Assembly: GCA_031255425.1 (NCBI GenBank)
Contig: JAIRSN010000133.1
Location: 1 to 5,912, forward strand
Direction: 5' to 3'
Origin: Dysgonamonadaceae bacterium
Lineage (GTDB): Bacteria; Bacteroidota; Bacteroidia; Bacteroidales; Azobacteroidaceae
Length of the DNA: 5,912 nucleotides
The stretch's first letter is position 1; each line of letters begins with the position of its first letter. Positions 1 through 5,579 of this stretch are shown one piece after another. A program made the position numbers and the translations under genes. A model generated the notes under the pieces. It was not told the origin of the DNA, ran no database searches, and saw nothing but the letters and a program-made list of their open reading frames with translations.

Positions 1-72
1 CCAACAGACATCAATGGATCATATAAAAAACACATAGTTATCTCCGGCAAAGGTAAAGGCAACTTTTTTTGA
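1..72 (+). CDS. Possible C-terminal end of an unidentified protein (partial)
   Basis: The first frame is open from the window edge for 23 codons and stops with TGA at 70-72. The residues read PTDINGSYKKHIVISGKGKG, then NFF. The run is basic and glycine-rich, plausible for the tail of a soluble protein, but I do not recognise a family. A 23-codon open frame is not significant by itself. A hairpin follows at 77-110, as might lie behind a gene end. The neighbouring broken transposase shows that the locus has been rearranged, so this could be a genuine gene end or chance. The sequence left of the window would decide. Confidence 0.2.
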   Translation, partial: PTDINGSYKKHIVISGKGKGNFF

Positions 73-76
73 TTGG

Positions 77-110
77 TGAATGATGAGTCAAACGCGTCAC
101 TTATCATTCA
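77..110. repeat. 12-bp inverted repeat (hairpin) beside the truncated transposase
   Basis: TGAATGATGAGT at 77-88 pairs with ACTTATCATTCA at 99-110 around a 10-base loop. All 12 positions pair, one of them as G-U. No T tract follows on either strand, so it is not a canonical intrinsic terminator. It lies 5 bases after the possible gene end at 72 and about 30 bases before the point where transposase similarity stops. It may be a gene-end hairpin or the footprint of a mobile element end; the sequence does not settle which. Confidence 0.45.
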
Positions 111-316
111 TTACCCAAAGAATTTTCATCTCTCAGGCAGGGGCTGTACGAACTTGCACCGCCGCCTTTATACGTTTTAATAATGTTGCTAATATCAAGT
201 TTGTCAACTATTTCATTGACAAGACGAACCGGTGAGTCTTGCGGGATCCTATCGTTCAAACTCGCGGGGAACAGTGTTATCTGTCCCTGACTGTAGTCTT
301 TGAAAACTGGTCTCAT
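104..316 (-). pseudogene. IS1182-family transposase, N-terminal remnant
   Basis: Starting at the ATG at 314-316, the minus strand encodes MRPVFKDYSQGQITLFPASL and continues through an IPQDSPVRLVNEIVD segment to TYKGGGASSYSP. This is the characteristic N-terminal domain of IS1182-family transposases; full-length members run to several hundred residues and carry the DDE catalytic core further on. Similarity ends after residue 59 (position 140). The next 11 codons (CLRDENSLGNE) are unrelated and end in TGA at 104-106, so the catalytic core is absent and the gene cannot work. The break is not a simple frameshift visible here, because no continuation appears in another frame in the bases that remain; deletion, or insertion of foreign DNA, is more likely. 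An upstream in-frame ATG at 376 lies ahead of the predicted transcription start, which favours 316 as the start. Confidence 0.8.
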
Positions 317-345
317 ATCGTAATTATATATTTGATTTTCAGCTA

Positions 346-377
346 TAAAGATAAAAAATCTACAGCAAATGGACAAC
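346..377 (-). promoter_or_regulatory. Promoter of the broken transposase
   Basis: On the minus strand GTTG (374-377), 20 bases, then TATCTTTA (346-353) fit the Bacteroidetes pattern TTTG-N19-21-TAnnTTTG with a mismatch in each box. Transcription would begin near 340, about 24 bases before the ATG at 316, and downstream of the alternative ATG at 376. The promoter is thus kept although the gene it serves is truncated. Confidence 0.5.
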
Positions 378-418
378 TGTTTCCGGATGTCTTTTTGAAA
401 AAAAAGAAGGGCTGATAT

Positions 419-437
419 TTTTGAGATTGCCTCAAAA
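419..437. repeat. 7-bp hairpin between transposase remnant and rpmE2
   Basis: TTTTGAG (419-425) and CTCAAAA (431-437) form a perfect 7-bp stem around a 5-base loop. It lies upstream of the transposase remnant and about 50 bases before the rpmE2 promoter. It may mark the end of the insertion element or be a weak terminator; neither can be shown. Nothing else stands out between 378 and 486. Confidence 0.3.
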
Positions 438-486
438 TAAGAAAGACGCTCCGCCTCTGGTTCCGCGAATTAAAGTTTAAAAACAT

Positions 487-517
487 TTTGTTATTCATCA
501 AAACATTTTTATCTTTG
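487..517 (+). promoter_or_regulatory. Bacteroidetes-type promoter of rpmE2
   Basis: TTTG (487-490), exactly 19 bases, then TATCTTTG (510-517) match both boxes of the primary Bacteroidetes sigma factor consensus (TTTG-N19-21-TAnnTTTG) without a mismatch. Transcription should start near 523, giving a leader of nearly 40 A-rich bases. The leader contains no Shine-Dalgarno sequence, as is usual in this phylum, but does contain a small ATATT/AATAT inverted repeat at 541-555. Confidence 0.8.
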
Positions 518-560
518 CACGCCGAATAATCAGAAAGTAAATATTAAAAAAATATCAATA

Positions 561-815
561 ATGAAAGCAGGACTTCATCCGGAGAATTATCGTCCGGTCG
601 TATTCAAAGACATGTCAAACGATGATACGTTTATCACTCGTTCTACTATCAATGCAAAGGAAACCATCGAGATCGACGGAGTGACTTTTCCATTGGTGAA
701 AATCGAAATATCCAATACTTCGCATCCGTTCTATACGGGTAAGCAAAAATTGGTAGATACCGCGGGTCGCGTGGATAAATTTATGAGTCGTTACGGAAAC
801 AGAAATAAAAAGTAA
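561..815 (+). CDS. rpmE2: 50S ribosomal protein L31 type B
   Basis: An 84-residue protein of the large ribosomal subunit, where L31 bridges the central protuberance and the 30S head. [19 protein letters not shown] at the N-terminus, the central [14 protein letters not shown] segment (about residues 50-62) and the closing [15 protein letters not shown] are hallmarks of the type B form, and the length is normal for it. It contains no cysteine, so it lacks the zinc-binding motif of type A L31 and belongs to the zinc-independent class that some bacteria use under zinc limitation; in Bacteroidales it is commonly the standard L31. The ATG at 561 follows an A-rich leader from a consensus promoter. 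The gene stands alone, with the minus-strand glycosyltransferase converging on it. I see no Zur-like operator, but did not have a model to test for one. Confidence 0.97.
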   Translation: MKAGLHPENYRPVVFKDMSNDDTFITRSTINAKETIEIDGVTFPLVKIEISNTSHPFYTGKQKLVDTAGRVDKFMSRYGNRNKK

Positions 816-843
816 GGGTTGATATAATCTGTGTTTGTTGACG

Positions 844-883
844 AAAACCCGGTGCTGCAATGTACCGGGTTTTCCTTTTTTCC
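844..883. terminator. Hairpin terminator between rpmE2 and the glycosyltransferase
   Basis: AAAACCCGGT (844-853) and ACCGGGTTTT (864-873) form a perfect 10-bp stem with a 10-base loop, followed on the plus strand by CCTTTTTTCC. It lies 28 bases after the rpmE2 stop and ends directly against the stop of the converging gene at 884. Because the stem begins with AAAA, the minus-strand transcript also meets a run of U at the base of the stem, so it probably ends transcription from both sides. Confidence 0.85.
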
Positions 884-1792
884 TTACTTCCAGAAGTTCT
901 TGTTCGACGAACAGCGGACAATCGTTCGCCGGCTCAAATGACGGTAATGAAATCCGAGTTTATACCCTAAAAGTTTGGCGCCGTTTTCAAAACAAAAGGC
1001 AAGGGCTTGCCCGATGTGACGCTTTTTCAGTAATTCCCCCAGAATAAATTTGACCATTTTCACGCCTTCCCGGGTCGTCCGGATGCCTTGAAAGACAGGG
1101 GCGTTCATGCGCATAAAGGCGCCGATGTCGAAGTTGCGGGCAAATTGCTGTTTCAGGCTGAAACGGTGGGAATGAACGACCGCCGCTTCCGCACAATAGG
1201 CAATTTTATAGTCGCTGTGAATAAAACGCGCGGCAATAAGCAGGTCCTCGTTTGTGAGCAACGGCGAATCGAACCCGCCCGCCTGTAAATAAGCCGACCT
1301 CCGGTAGGCGGAACAGACGTTGGAGGCGAAAAAAGTTTTGATGCCCAAAAGCGGAATGTCTTGCTGTGTTTTTATGCTGCTGAGCGGCGGATAGTTGAAT
1401 TGGCGGATCCGTTTTTCCCGTTCGGTGGCATCGGCTCTCGCTACCTGCCGGCCGCTTACCATCGCAACGGCTTCGTCGCGGAAAGGAATCAGAAGTTGTT
1501 CGATGTAACGGTTGTCTGCCGGCAGAGCGTCCTGCGTCAGGAACAGGACGAAATCGCCGCCGGACCGGCGGAAAGCATCATCGCGCGTGCCGCCGTGGTC
1601 AAACCGGCTTCGTTCTATTTTCACAAAGGTGACCTTTTCGTCGTTGCGGCAAATGCGCTCCGTATCGTCTTCCGACTGCGAATCGACCACAATGATTTCG
1701 TCGGCACGCACCGTTTGATTGTGCAAGGCTTGCAGCAGGCGTCCGATTTCTTTTCCTGCATTTATTACGGGGATGATCAGGGAGATTTTCAT
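884..1792 (-). CDS. Family 2 glycosyltransferase, rhamnosyltransferase-like
   Basis: A 302-residue GT-A fold enzyme that should transfer a sugar from a nucleotide donor to a cell-surface glycan acceptor at the inner face of the membrane. The start MKISLIIPVINAGKEIGRLL is the first strand and nucleotide-binding region; VVDSQSEDDT (about 35-44) is the usual GT2 donor-site segment. HGGTR (66-70) with LFLTQDA (83-89, in the place of the DxD metal motif) is typical of the rhamnosyltransferase branch. NEDLLIAAR (181-189) supplies the likely catalytic acid-base region. The length fits that branch (about 300). The open frame extends upstream to an ATG at 1864, but the extra 24 residues are arginine-rich, unlike the family, and overlie a strong hairpin, so 1792 is preferred. 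The small lipoprotein gene lies upstream on the same strand. It is not surrounded by other polysaccharide genes, so the acceptor and even the sugar are unknown; rhamnose is inferred only from similarity. Confidence 0.88.
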   Translation of the reverse strand: MKISLIIPVINAGKEIGRLLQALHNQTVRADEIIVVDSQSEDDTERICRNDEKVTFVKIERSRFDHGGTRDDAFRRSGGDFVLFLTQDALPADNRYIEQLLIPFRDEAVAMVSGRQVARADATEREKRIRQFNYPPLSSIKTQQDIPLLGIKTFFASNVCSAYRRSAYLQAGGFDSPLLTNEDLLIAARFIHSDYKIAYCAEAAVVHSHRFSLKQQFARNFDIGAFMRMNAPVFQGIRTTREGVKMVKFILGELLKKRHIGQALAFCFENGAKLLGYKLGFHYRHLSRRTIVRCSSNKNFWK

Positions 1793-1819
1793 TGCGTTGC
1801 GCCGGTATACAGCGTGCCG

Positions 1820-1853
1820 GCGCCTTGCCCGGTAAATCCCCCAGGCAAGGCGC
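1820..1853 (-). other. Strong hairpin in the lipoprotein-glycosyltransferase gap
   Basis: GCGCCTTGCC (1820-1829) and GGCAAGGCGC (1844-1853) form a perfect 10-bp GC-rich stem with a 14-base loop, within the 75 bases separating the two genes. No U run follows on the minus strand, so it is not a standard terminator. It could protect the upstream mRNA end or reduce expression of the glycosyltransferase relative to the lipoprotein. A second smaller pairing (GCCGG with CCGGC) lies between it and the start at 1792. Confidence 0.6.
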
Positions 1854-1867
1854 TGACACAACATTCG

Positions 1868-2248
1868 TTATTTTTTACTGCCGCCGGAATTTACGTCGGT
1901 AATAATTTTCAGCGCTTTTTCGTAGTTTTTGATTTGTGCCGGGGTCAGTTCGGCTTTTCTACGTTCCATACCGGTTACTTTTTCCTGCACCTGACCGGCG
2001 AGTCTGGTGTATTTTCCGGGATCTTTCGTGATGTTGTTAAACGCTTCGCCGTATTCTTTGGCAAAATCCTGAAAGGCTTTCAGGGCTTCGGCGGGAGCCA
2101 CTTCGACGGGAGCGGGCGCTTCGGGCGCGGCGACTTCGGTTTCAACGGCTTCCGATCCGTTTTCCGCACCTGTTTTTTTTGTTTCGTTACAAGCTGCGAA
2201 TGAAACCATCCATGCGACAGCGAAAAAAGTGATAATTGTTTTTTTCAT
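1868..2248 (-). CDS. Small predicted lipoprotein of unknown function
   Basis: A 126-residue protein that I cannot assign to a named family. Residues 1-19 are a signal peptide (MKKTIITFFAVAWMVSFAA) ending in a lipobox with cysteine 20, so it should be lipid-anchored in the cell envelope. Residues 21-54 are a low-complexity linker rich in Ala, Glu, Pro and Val. Residues 55-120 form a charged, probably helical domain (FAKEYGEAFNNITKDPGKY, then LTPAQIKNYEKALKIITD). The residues after the cysteine, NETKK, do not resemble the acidic surface-export signal of Bacteroidetes lipoproteins, so a periplasm-facing position is more likely; this is inference. It has its own promoter, overlapping the end of queA, and the glycosyltransferase follows 75 bases downstream, probably on the same transcript. 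Any role in envelope maintenance is a guess. Confidence 0.85.
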   Translation of the reverse strand: MKKTIITFFAVAWMVSFAACNETKKTGAENGSEAVETEVAAPEAPAPVEVAPAEALKAFQDFAKEYGEAFNNITKDPGKYTRLAGQVQEKVTGMERRKAELTPAQIKNYEKALKIITDVNSGGSKK

Positions 2249-2299
2249 TTTAAAATCTGTTTTTTTTGTCCTTAAATAAAGAATAAGTTATTTCAATCG

Positions 2300-2330
2300 C
2301 AAAAGTAAAGAAAAGTTTTTAATAAACAAG
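2300..2330 (-). promoter_or_regulatory. Promoter of the lipoprotein gene, inside the end of queA
   Basis: On the minus strand CTTG (2327-2330), 19 bases, then TACTTTTG (2300-2307) match the Bacteroidetes promoter pattern; the -7 box fits TAnnTTTG exactly. Its -33 box lies in the last codons of queA (stop at 2319). Transcription should start near 2294, about 45 bases before the lipoprotein ATG. No terminator is visible after queA, so some read-through from hemW-queA is likely as well. Confidence 0.65.
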
Positions 2331-3524
2331 CATACTGTCGCCATAACTTAAAAACCTGAAACGGTGAGCCAAAGCATAGGAATAGAGTTCGCGCCAATGC
2401 CGGTCGGCAAAAGCGGAAATCAACAGGAGCAACGTGCTTTTCGGCTGGTGAAAATTGGTGATGATTCCGTTTACGATTCTGAACGTATAGCCGGGCGCGA
2501 TCAGTATTTGGGTGTGGGTGGTGAGTTCCTCTAATTTTCTCCGTTCCATATAGTTCCGGATGTTCTGCAAGGACTGTCCGGCGGTCAACCGGGGCGTTTC
2601 GTCCGGGTAAGGCGCCCATTGCGGGACGTTCAGCGCTTCGCCCGTTGCATCCGGATGTTTTTCCAGAAAAAGCCCGATGTAATAAAGGCTCTCCAATGTT
2701 CGCACGGAAGTCGTGCCCACGGCAAAAATACGGCCCGCACAGGATTGGAGTTTTTCGATGGTCGCTTTTTTTACGGAAATACATTCCGAGTGCATCTCGT
2801 GTCCGGCGAGCGTTTCCGCCTTTACCGGCTTGAAAGTGCCGGCGCCCACATGCAGGGTCAGTTCTTCCCATTCGATGTGCTTCTTTTTCAACGCATCGAA
2901 AACGGCAGGCGTGAAATGCAGCCCTGCCGTTGGCGCCGCCACAGACCCTTTTATCTTGGAATAAATGGTTTGATACGTTTCCTTGTCGCTTTCCTCCGCT
3001 TTCCTGTTTAAATAAGGAGGGATGGGCAGTTCGCCGAATTGATCCAAAACGTCTGCAAAACACCATGCCGGATTGTCCCACTCAAAGCGTATCCGGTGGG
3101 TTTCTCCGCGCGATTCGAGCTTTTCCGCCGAACACGATACGCCTTGCAACTGCTTATACAGCTTTCCCGCCTTCCACCGCTTGGAATTTCCGACCAGACA
3201 AATCCACGAACACGACCGGTTTTGGGCAAAAGCCTGCGCGTAATCCGCCGGACGGTCCGGTTCCAGGCAGAAAATCTCGATGGGCGCCCCGGTTGTTTTG
3301 TGGAAAATCATCCGCGCCTGAATCACTTTCGTATTGTTGAAGACAAGCAAAGATTTTTCCGGAATAAAGGAGTCCAGCCGGTTAAACGTACTCTCCGTTA
3401 TCTGCTTGTTTTTACAAATCAATAATTTACTTTGATCTCTTTGCGGAAGCGGGAACCGGGCGATCCGCTCGTCCGGCAATTCGTAGTCAAATTCTTCGAT
3501 ATGAATATCCTGTACTTTTTTCAT
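2319..3524 (-). CDS. queA: S-adenosylmethionine:tRNA ribosyltransferase-isomerase
   Basis: QueA transfers and isomerises the ribosyl part of S-adenosylmethionine onto 7-aminomethyl-7-deazaguanine at position 34 of GUN-anticodon tRNAs, making epoxyqueuosine, the precursor of queuosine. The 401-residue protein carries the family hallmarks in order: FDYELPDERIA near the N-terminus, ELPIPPYL (165-172), GSVAAPTAGLHFT (193-205), LTLHVGAGTFKPV (222-234), GTTSVRTLES (270-279), NFHQPKSTLLLLISAF (357-372) and YGDSMLV at the end. It is longer than the roughly 350-residue proteobacterial enzyme, as is usual in Bacteroidetes. The frame is open further upstream to 3650, but that part overlaps hemW in another frame; MKKVQDIHIEEFDYELP at 3524 is the family start. 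It begins 2 bases after the hemW stop, so the two genes should be co-transcribed and translationally coupled. No other queuosine gene (tgt, queG or queH) is in the window. Confidence 0.96.
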   Translation of the reverse strand: MKKVQDIHIEEFDYELPDERIARFPLPQRDQSKLLICKNKQITESTFNRLDSFIPEKSLLVFNNTKVIQARMIFHKTTGAPIEIFCLEPDRPADYAQAFAQNRSCSWICLVGNSKRWKAGKLYKQLQGVSCSAEKLESRGETHRIRFEWDNPAWCFADVLDQFGELPIPPYLNRKAEESDKETYQTIYSKIKGSVAAPTAGLHFTPAVFDALKKKHIEWEELTLHVGAGTFKPVKAETLAGHEMHSECISVKKATIEKLQSCAGRIFAVGTTSVRTLESLYYIGLFLEKHPDATGEALNVPQWAPYPDETPRLTAGQSLQNIRNYMERRKLEELTTHTQILIAPGYTFRIVNGIITNFHQPKSTLLLLISAFADRHWRELYSYALAHRFRFLSYGDSMLVY

Positions 3525-3526
3525 TT

Positions 3527-4642
3527 TTATTTCATTAGTTCGCTCATGATTCCGTCCGAGAGGAACAGTCCTTTCCTTGTCAGCCGCAGGCGATTGCCGG
3601 TCAGTTCCAGCGTTCCGGCGTTCAGGTATTTCGCGGCTTTTTTCAGGCAACTGTCTTTTTCTTCCGCTCCGAACAAATCACGTATTTCGCCGGTATTCAG
3701 CCCCGCTGTTGTTCGCAGGCGGGTGATGATGAAATCGTTGTTAGCGGTCTTTTCATTGATGATTTCCCTTTCGGGGGGATGATTCAAATAGTCTGCTCCG
3801 GCCGCTTTCGCGTTCCATTGCCGGCTTGTCCCGTTGTAGGAATGTGCCGCTGCGCCGATTCCCAGGTAATGTGCGCCGGACCAGTAAGCGGAATTGTGCC
3901 GGGAACGGTAGCCCGGTCGGGCAAAATTGGAAATCTCGTACTGTTCAAATCCGGCTTCCGCAAGCCTGTCAATCAATGCCTCGAACATTTCCACACTCGA
4001 TTCTTCGTCTACGGGGCGGATCCGTCCCTGCGTCATTTGTTTGTGGAGTCCGGTGCCTTCTTCATACGTCAGGTGATAGGCGGAGATATGCTGAACCTGC
4101 TGTTCGATTGCCTGCCGGACGTTTTTCCGCCATGCGTCCGGCGTCTGACCGGGCAGGCCGTACATCAGGTCGATACTGATATTGGTAAATCCCGCCTCCT
4201 TGCAAAGTCCGACGGCACGGACGGCGGATTGAGCGTTGTGCCGCCGGTTTAACCGTTGCAGTTCCCGGTCGTCGAAACTTTGTATTCCCAGACTGATGCG
4301 GTTGAACGGCAAATGCCGGATCGAACGAAGGTATTCGCGGGAAATATCATCGGGATTGGCTTCGAGTGTGACCTCGCAGTCCGCCGGCACGGACAGATAC
4401 CGGCAAGCGTACAACGTGTCGAACAGGCGGTCGAAGTCTTTCGCCTCCAGTTGTGAGGGCGTCCCGCCTCCGAAATAGACCGTTTCGACGGGTTGTCCTT
4501 TCAGGTAATCGTTCCGGGTATGCAATTCGGTACAAAGGGCTTCGATATACTCGCCTTTTCCGTTCCGGTTTGTAGAAGAAAAGAAATCGCAGTACGTACA
4601 GCGCGTTTTACAAAACGGAATATGAAGATAAATGCCTGCCAT
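3527..4642 (-). CDS. hemW: Radical SAM heme chaperone HemW
   Basis: A 371-residue cytoplasmic radical SAM protein of the coproporphyrinogen III oxidase-like family. The 4Fe-4S cluster motif is CKTRCTYCDF (Cys 11, 15, 18): one residue after the third cysteine is followed by Phe, where true oxygen-independent oxidase HemN has a fourth cysteine. HNSAYW (249-254) matches the HNxxYW motif linked with heme binding in HemW. GGGTPS (58-63) is the SAM-binding glycine motif, and IDLMYGLPGQT (157-167) is conserved in the family. The protein also lacks the long N-terminal extension of HemN. It is therefore better called a heme chaperone, which loads heme onto respiratory proteins, than a coproporphyrinogen dehydrogenase, a label often given to it. 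MAGIYLHIPFC is the family start, and the predicted leader is only about 10 bases. queA follows 2 bases downstream. Confidence 0.95.
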   Translation of the reverse strand: MAGIYLHIPFCKTRCTYCDFFSSTNRNGKGEYIEALCTELHTRNDYLKGQPVETVYFGGGTPSQLEAKDFDRLFDTLYACRYLSVPADCEVTLEANPDDISREYLRSIRHLPFNRISLGIQSFDDRELQRLNRRHNAQSAVRAVGLCKEAGFTNISIDLMYGLPGQTPDAWRKNVRQAIEQQVQHISAYHLTYEEGTGLHKQMTQGRIRPVDEESSVEMFEALIDRLAEAGFEQYEISNFARPGYRSRHNSAYWSGAHYLGIGAAAHSYNGTSRQWNAKAAGADYLNHPPEREIINEKTANNDFIITRLRTTAGLNTGEIRDLFGAEEKDSCLKKAAKYLNAGTLELTGNRLRLTRKGLFLSDGIMSELMK

Positions 4643-4652
4643 CCATTATAAA

Positions 4653-4684
4653 TTTGATACAAAGATACAATTTTATTATTTTTG
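4653..4684 (+). promoter_or_regulatory. Promoter of the DUF2752-CCC protein unit
   Basis: TTTG (4653-4656), 20 bases, then TATTTTTG (4677-4684) match both Bacteroidetes promoter boxes exactly. Transcription should begin near 4690. This excludes the upstream ATG at 4654 as a start and points to GTG at 4711. The hemW promoter lies within the same bases on the other strand, so the two polymerases should compete. Confidence 0.75.
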
Positions 4685-4688
4685 CCGG
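4660..4688 (-). promoter_or_regulatory. Promoter of hemW-queA
   Basis: On the minus strand TATCTTTG (4660-4667) is an exact TAnnTTTG -7 box. The -33 box is weaker (a T-rich TTTC/TTTT stretch about 21 bases upstream). Transcription would start close to 4653, only about 10 bases ahead of the hemW ATG at 4642, an unusually short leader. It overlaps the oppositely directed promoter at 4653-4684. Confidence 0.6.
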
Positions 4689-4710
4689 GAAAAACAGCGA
4701 AAAGCGAACA

Positions 4711-5073
4711 GTGAAAAAAACAAAGAACATATTATTCATCTGCCTTACATTCTTCTCCTTCCTTTTTTTCTCCTTCTCCCTGAAATCGTATATGTTGCCG
4801 TGTCCGGTGAAGCACTTTTTACATATCGATTGTCCGGGATGCGGGATGCAGCGAAGCATCGTTGCCCTTCTGGAGGGGAATTTCCGGGAAAGCCTGTTGT
4901 TTTATCCGGCAACAATACCTATCTTTGCCCTGCTGATTTATACGATTTTACATTTAAAAATGGATTTCAAACCGGGAGCTGCAATTATTAAATACGGATA
5001 TATCTTTTGCGCTTCAATTATATCGGCTTTTTACATATACAAAATAATTACTTATAAAATTTTCTTATTATGA
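4711..5073 (+). CDS. DUF2752 family membrane protein
   Basis: A 120-residue inner-membrane protein of unknown function. The DUF2752 signature is clear: CPVKHFLHIDCPGCGMQRSI (31-50), with CPGCG at 41-45, followed by a short LLEGNFRESL segment leading into a membrane helix. Hydrophobic segments lie at about 6-24, 63-82 and 94-113. The CxxC pair beside Cys 31 could bind a metal or be redox-active, which is inference. The frame is open to ATG 4654, but that start lies upstream of the predicted transcription start and would add a non-conserved polar stretch (MIQRYNFIIFAGKNSEKRT); GTG at 4711 gives a typical N-terminus (MKKTKNILFICL). The stop overlaps the start of the next gene as ATGA, implying translational coupling with the CCC-motif protein, so the two products may act together. 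Confidence 0.85.
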   Translation: MKKTKNILFICLTFFSFLFFSFSLKSYMLPCPVKHFLHIDCPGCGMQRSIVALLEGNFRESLLFYPATIPIFALLIYTILHLKMDFKPGAAIIKYGYIFCASIISAFYIYKIITYKIFLL

Positions 5074-5447
5074 CCACAGATCATGAAGTTTTCCTTGAAA
5101 ACGAACAAACAGTTTCTCAAATTCCGGTTCCCCATGCTACACTGATTCTTATATTGGGAATCGCGTCTATCATCGGATGTTGCTTTTACGGATCCGGCTC
5201 TATTGCTGCCATCGTTGCGCTGGTATTGAGTTCCCGTGCGAATAAACAGTACGCCGCAAACCCGGAGCGCTATCTGAAAAAGTCGTATAGCAATATGCAC
5301 GCCGGCAAAGTGTGCGCTATCGTTGGTTTGATTCTTTCCGCTTTGGCGGCTATTTATTTCATTTGGCTTGTTTCATTCTTCGGTTGGGACGCTTTTAACA
5401 ACAGCGAATTGATACAAGAACGATTGCAGGAAATGATGCCTCAGTGA
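5070..5447 (+). CDS. CCC-motif / CD225-like two-helix membrane protein
   Basis: A 125-residue membrane protein. A short polar N-terminus (1-20) is followed by a hydrophobic stretch at 23-54 holding IIGCCFYG (35-41), then a polar loop with ANKQYAANPERYLKKSYSNMHAGK (in two parts, about 57-80), and a second helix at 81-104. This layout, with paired cysteines at the first helix and a YxxNPExY-like loop leading into xxGKxxAIVGLILS, matches the small Bacteroidetes proteins named for a CCC motif and is reminiscent of the CD225 (interferon-induced transmembrane, dispanin) topology; here the third cysteine is Phe. The function in bacteria is unknown. The start overlaps the DUF2752 stop by four bases (ATGA), so it is the second gene of a two-gene unit. 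A terminator hairpin follows at once. Confidence 0.82.
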   Translation: MTTDHEVFLENEQTVSQIPVPHATLILILGIASIIGCCFYGSGSIAAIVALVLSSRANKQYAANPERYLKKSYSNMHAGKVCAIVGLILSALAAIYFIWLVSFFGWDAFNNSELIQERLQEMMPQ

Positions 5448-5453
5448 AAGGCG

Positions 5454-5485
5454 GAGGCACAGCCTCTTTTATATTTTTAAAGAGG
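5454..5485 (+). terminator. Terminator after the CCC-motif gene, with an alternative fold
   Basis: GAGGC (5454-5458) and GCCTC (5462-5466) form a short stem with a 3-base loop, followed by TTTTATATTTTT: a normal intrinsic terminator 7 bases after the stop. The right arm can instead pair further on: CCTCTTT (5463-5469) with AAAGAGG (5479-5485), a 7-bp stem around a 9-base loop. The two folds exclude each other. Either one would end or slow transcription, and nothing indicates a ligand. Confidence 0.6.
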
Positions 5486-5518
5486 TGCGGTGTATTTGCT
5501 TAGCTGCGGCATAGGGGG

Positions 5519-5571
5519 AATAATCAGGGGCGACCGGGTGCTTATTTCAGCATCGGCCGCCCCTGATTATT
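5519..5571. repeat. 53-base near-perfect hairpin
   Basis: AATAATCAGGGGCG (5519-5532) and CGCCCCTGATTATT (5558-5571) pair perfectly over 14 bp. The inner arms continue: CC with GG, one bulged G, then GGTGCT (5537-5542) with AGCATC (5549-5554), closing on a 6-base loop. TTTCTTTC follows on the plus strand, so it could be a second terminator for the membrane protein unit or for a transcript entering from the right. Its length and near-perfection are more than a terminator needs, and it abuts the hairpin cluster that starts at 5580, so it may instead belong to that repeat element. Confidence 0.75.
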
Positions 5572-5579
5572 TTCTTTCA

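Noticed and set aside
1361..2203. 280-codon plus-strand open frame opposite the glycosyltransferase and lipoprotein
   Set aside because: It is antisense to two well-supported genes, spans the gap between them, and its protein is rich in Phe, Gly and Arg with no recognisable domain.
2293..3081. 262-codon minus-strand frame overlapping queA
   Set aside because: It is an out-of-frame shadow of queA, rich in Arg and Cys, and shows no family motif.
3525..3650. N-terminal extension of queA to 3650
   Set aside because: It overlaps the hemW coding end in a different frame and is charged low-complexity sequence; the family start is at 3524.
3527..4642. Annotation as oxygen-independent coproporphyrinogen III oxidase (HemN)
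   Set aside because: The fourth cysteine of the HemN motif is Phe and the HNxxYW motif is present, both features of HemW.
5454..5485. Riboswitch or attenuator reading of the two alternative hairpins
   Set aside because: They lie after a gene end with no gene close downstream to control; a simple terminator explains them.
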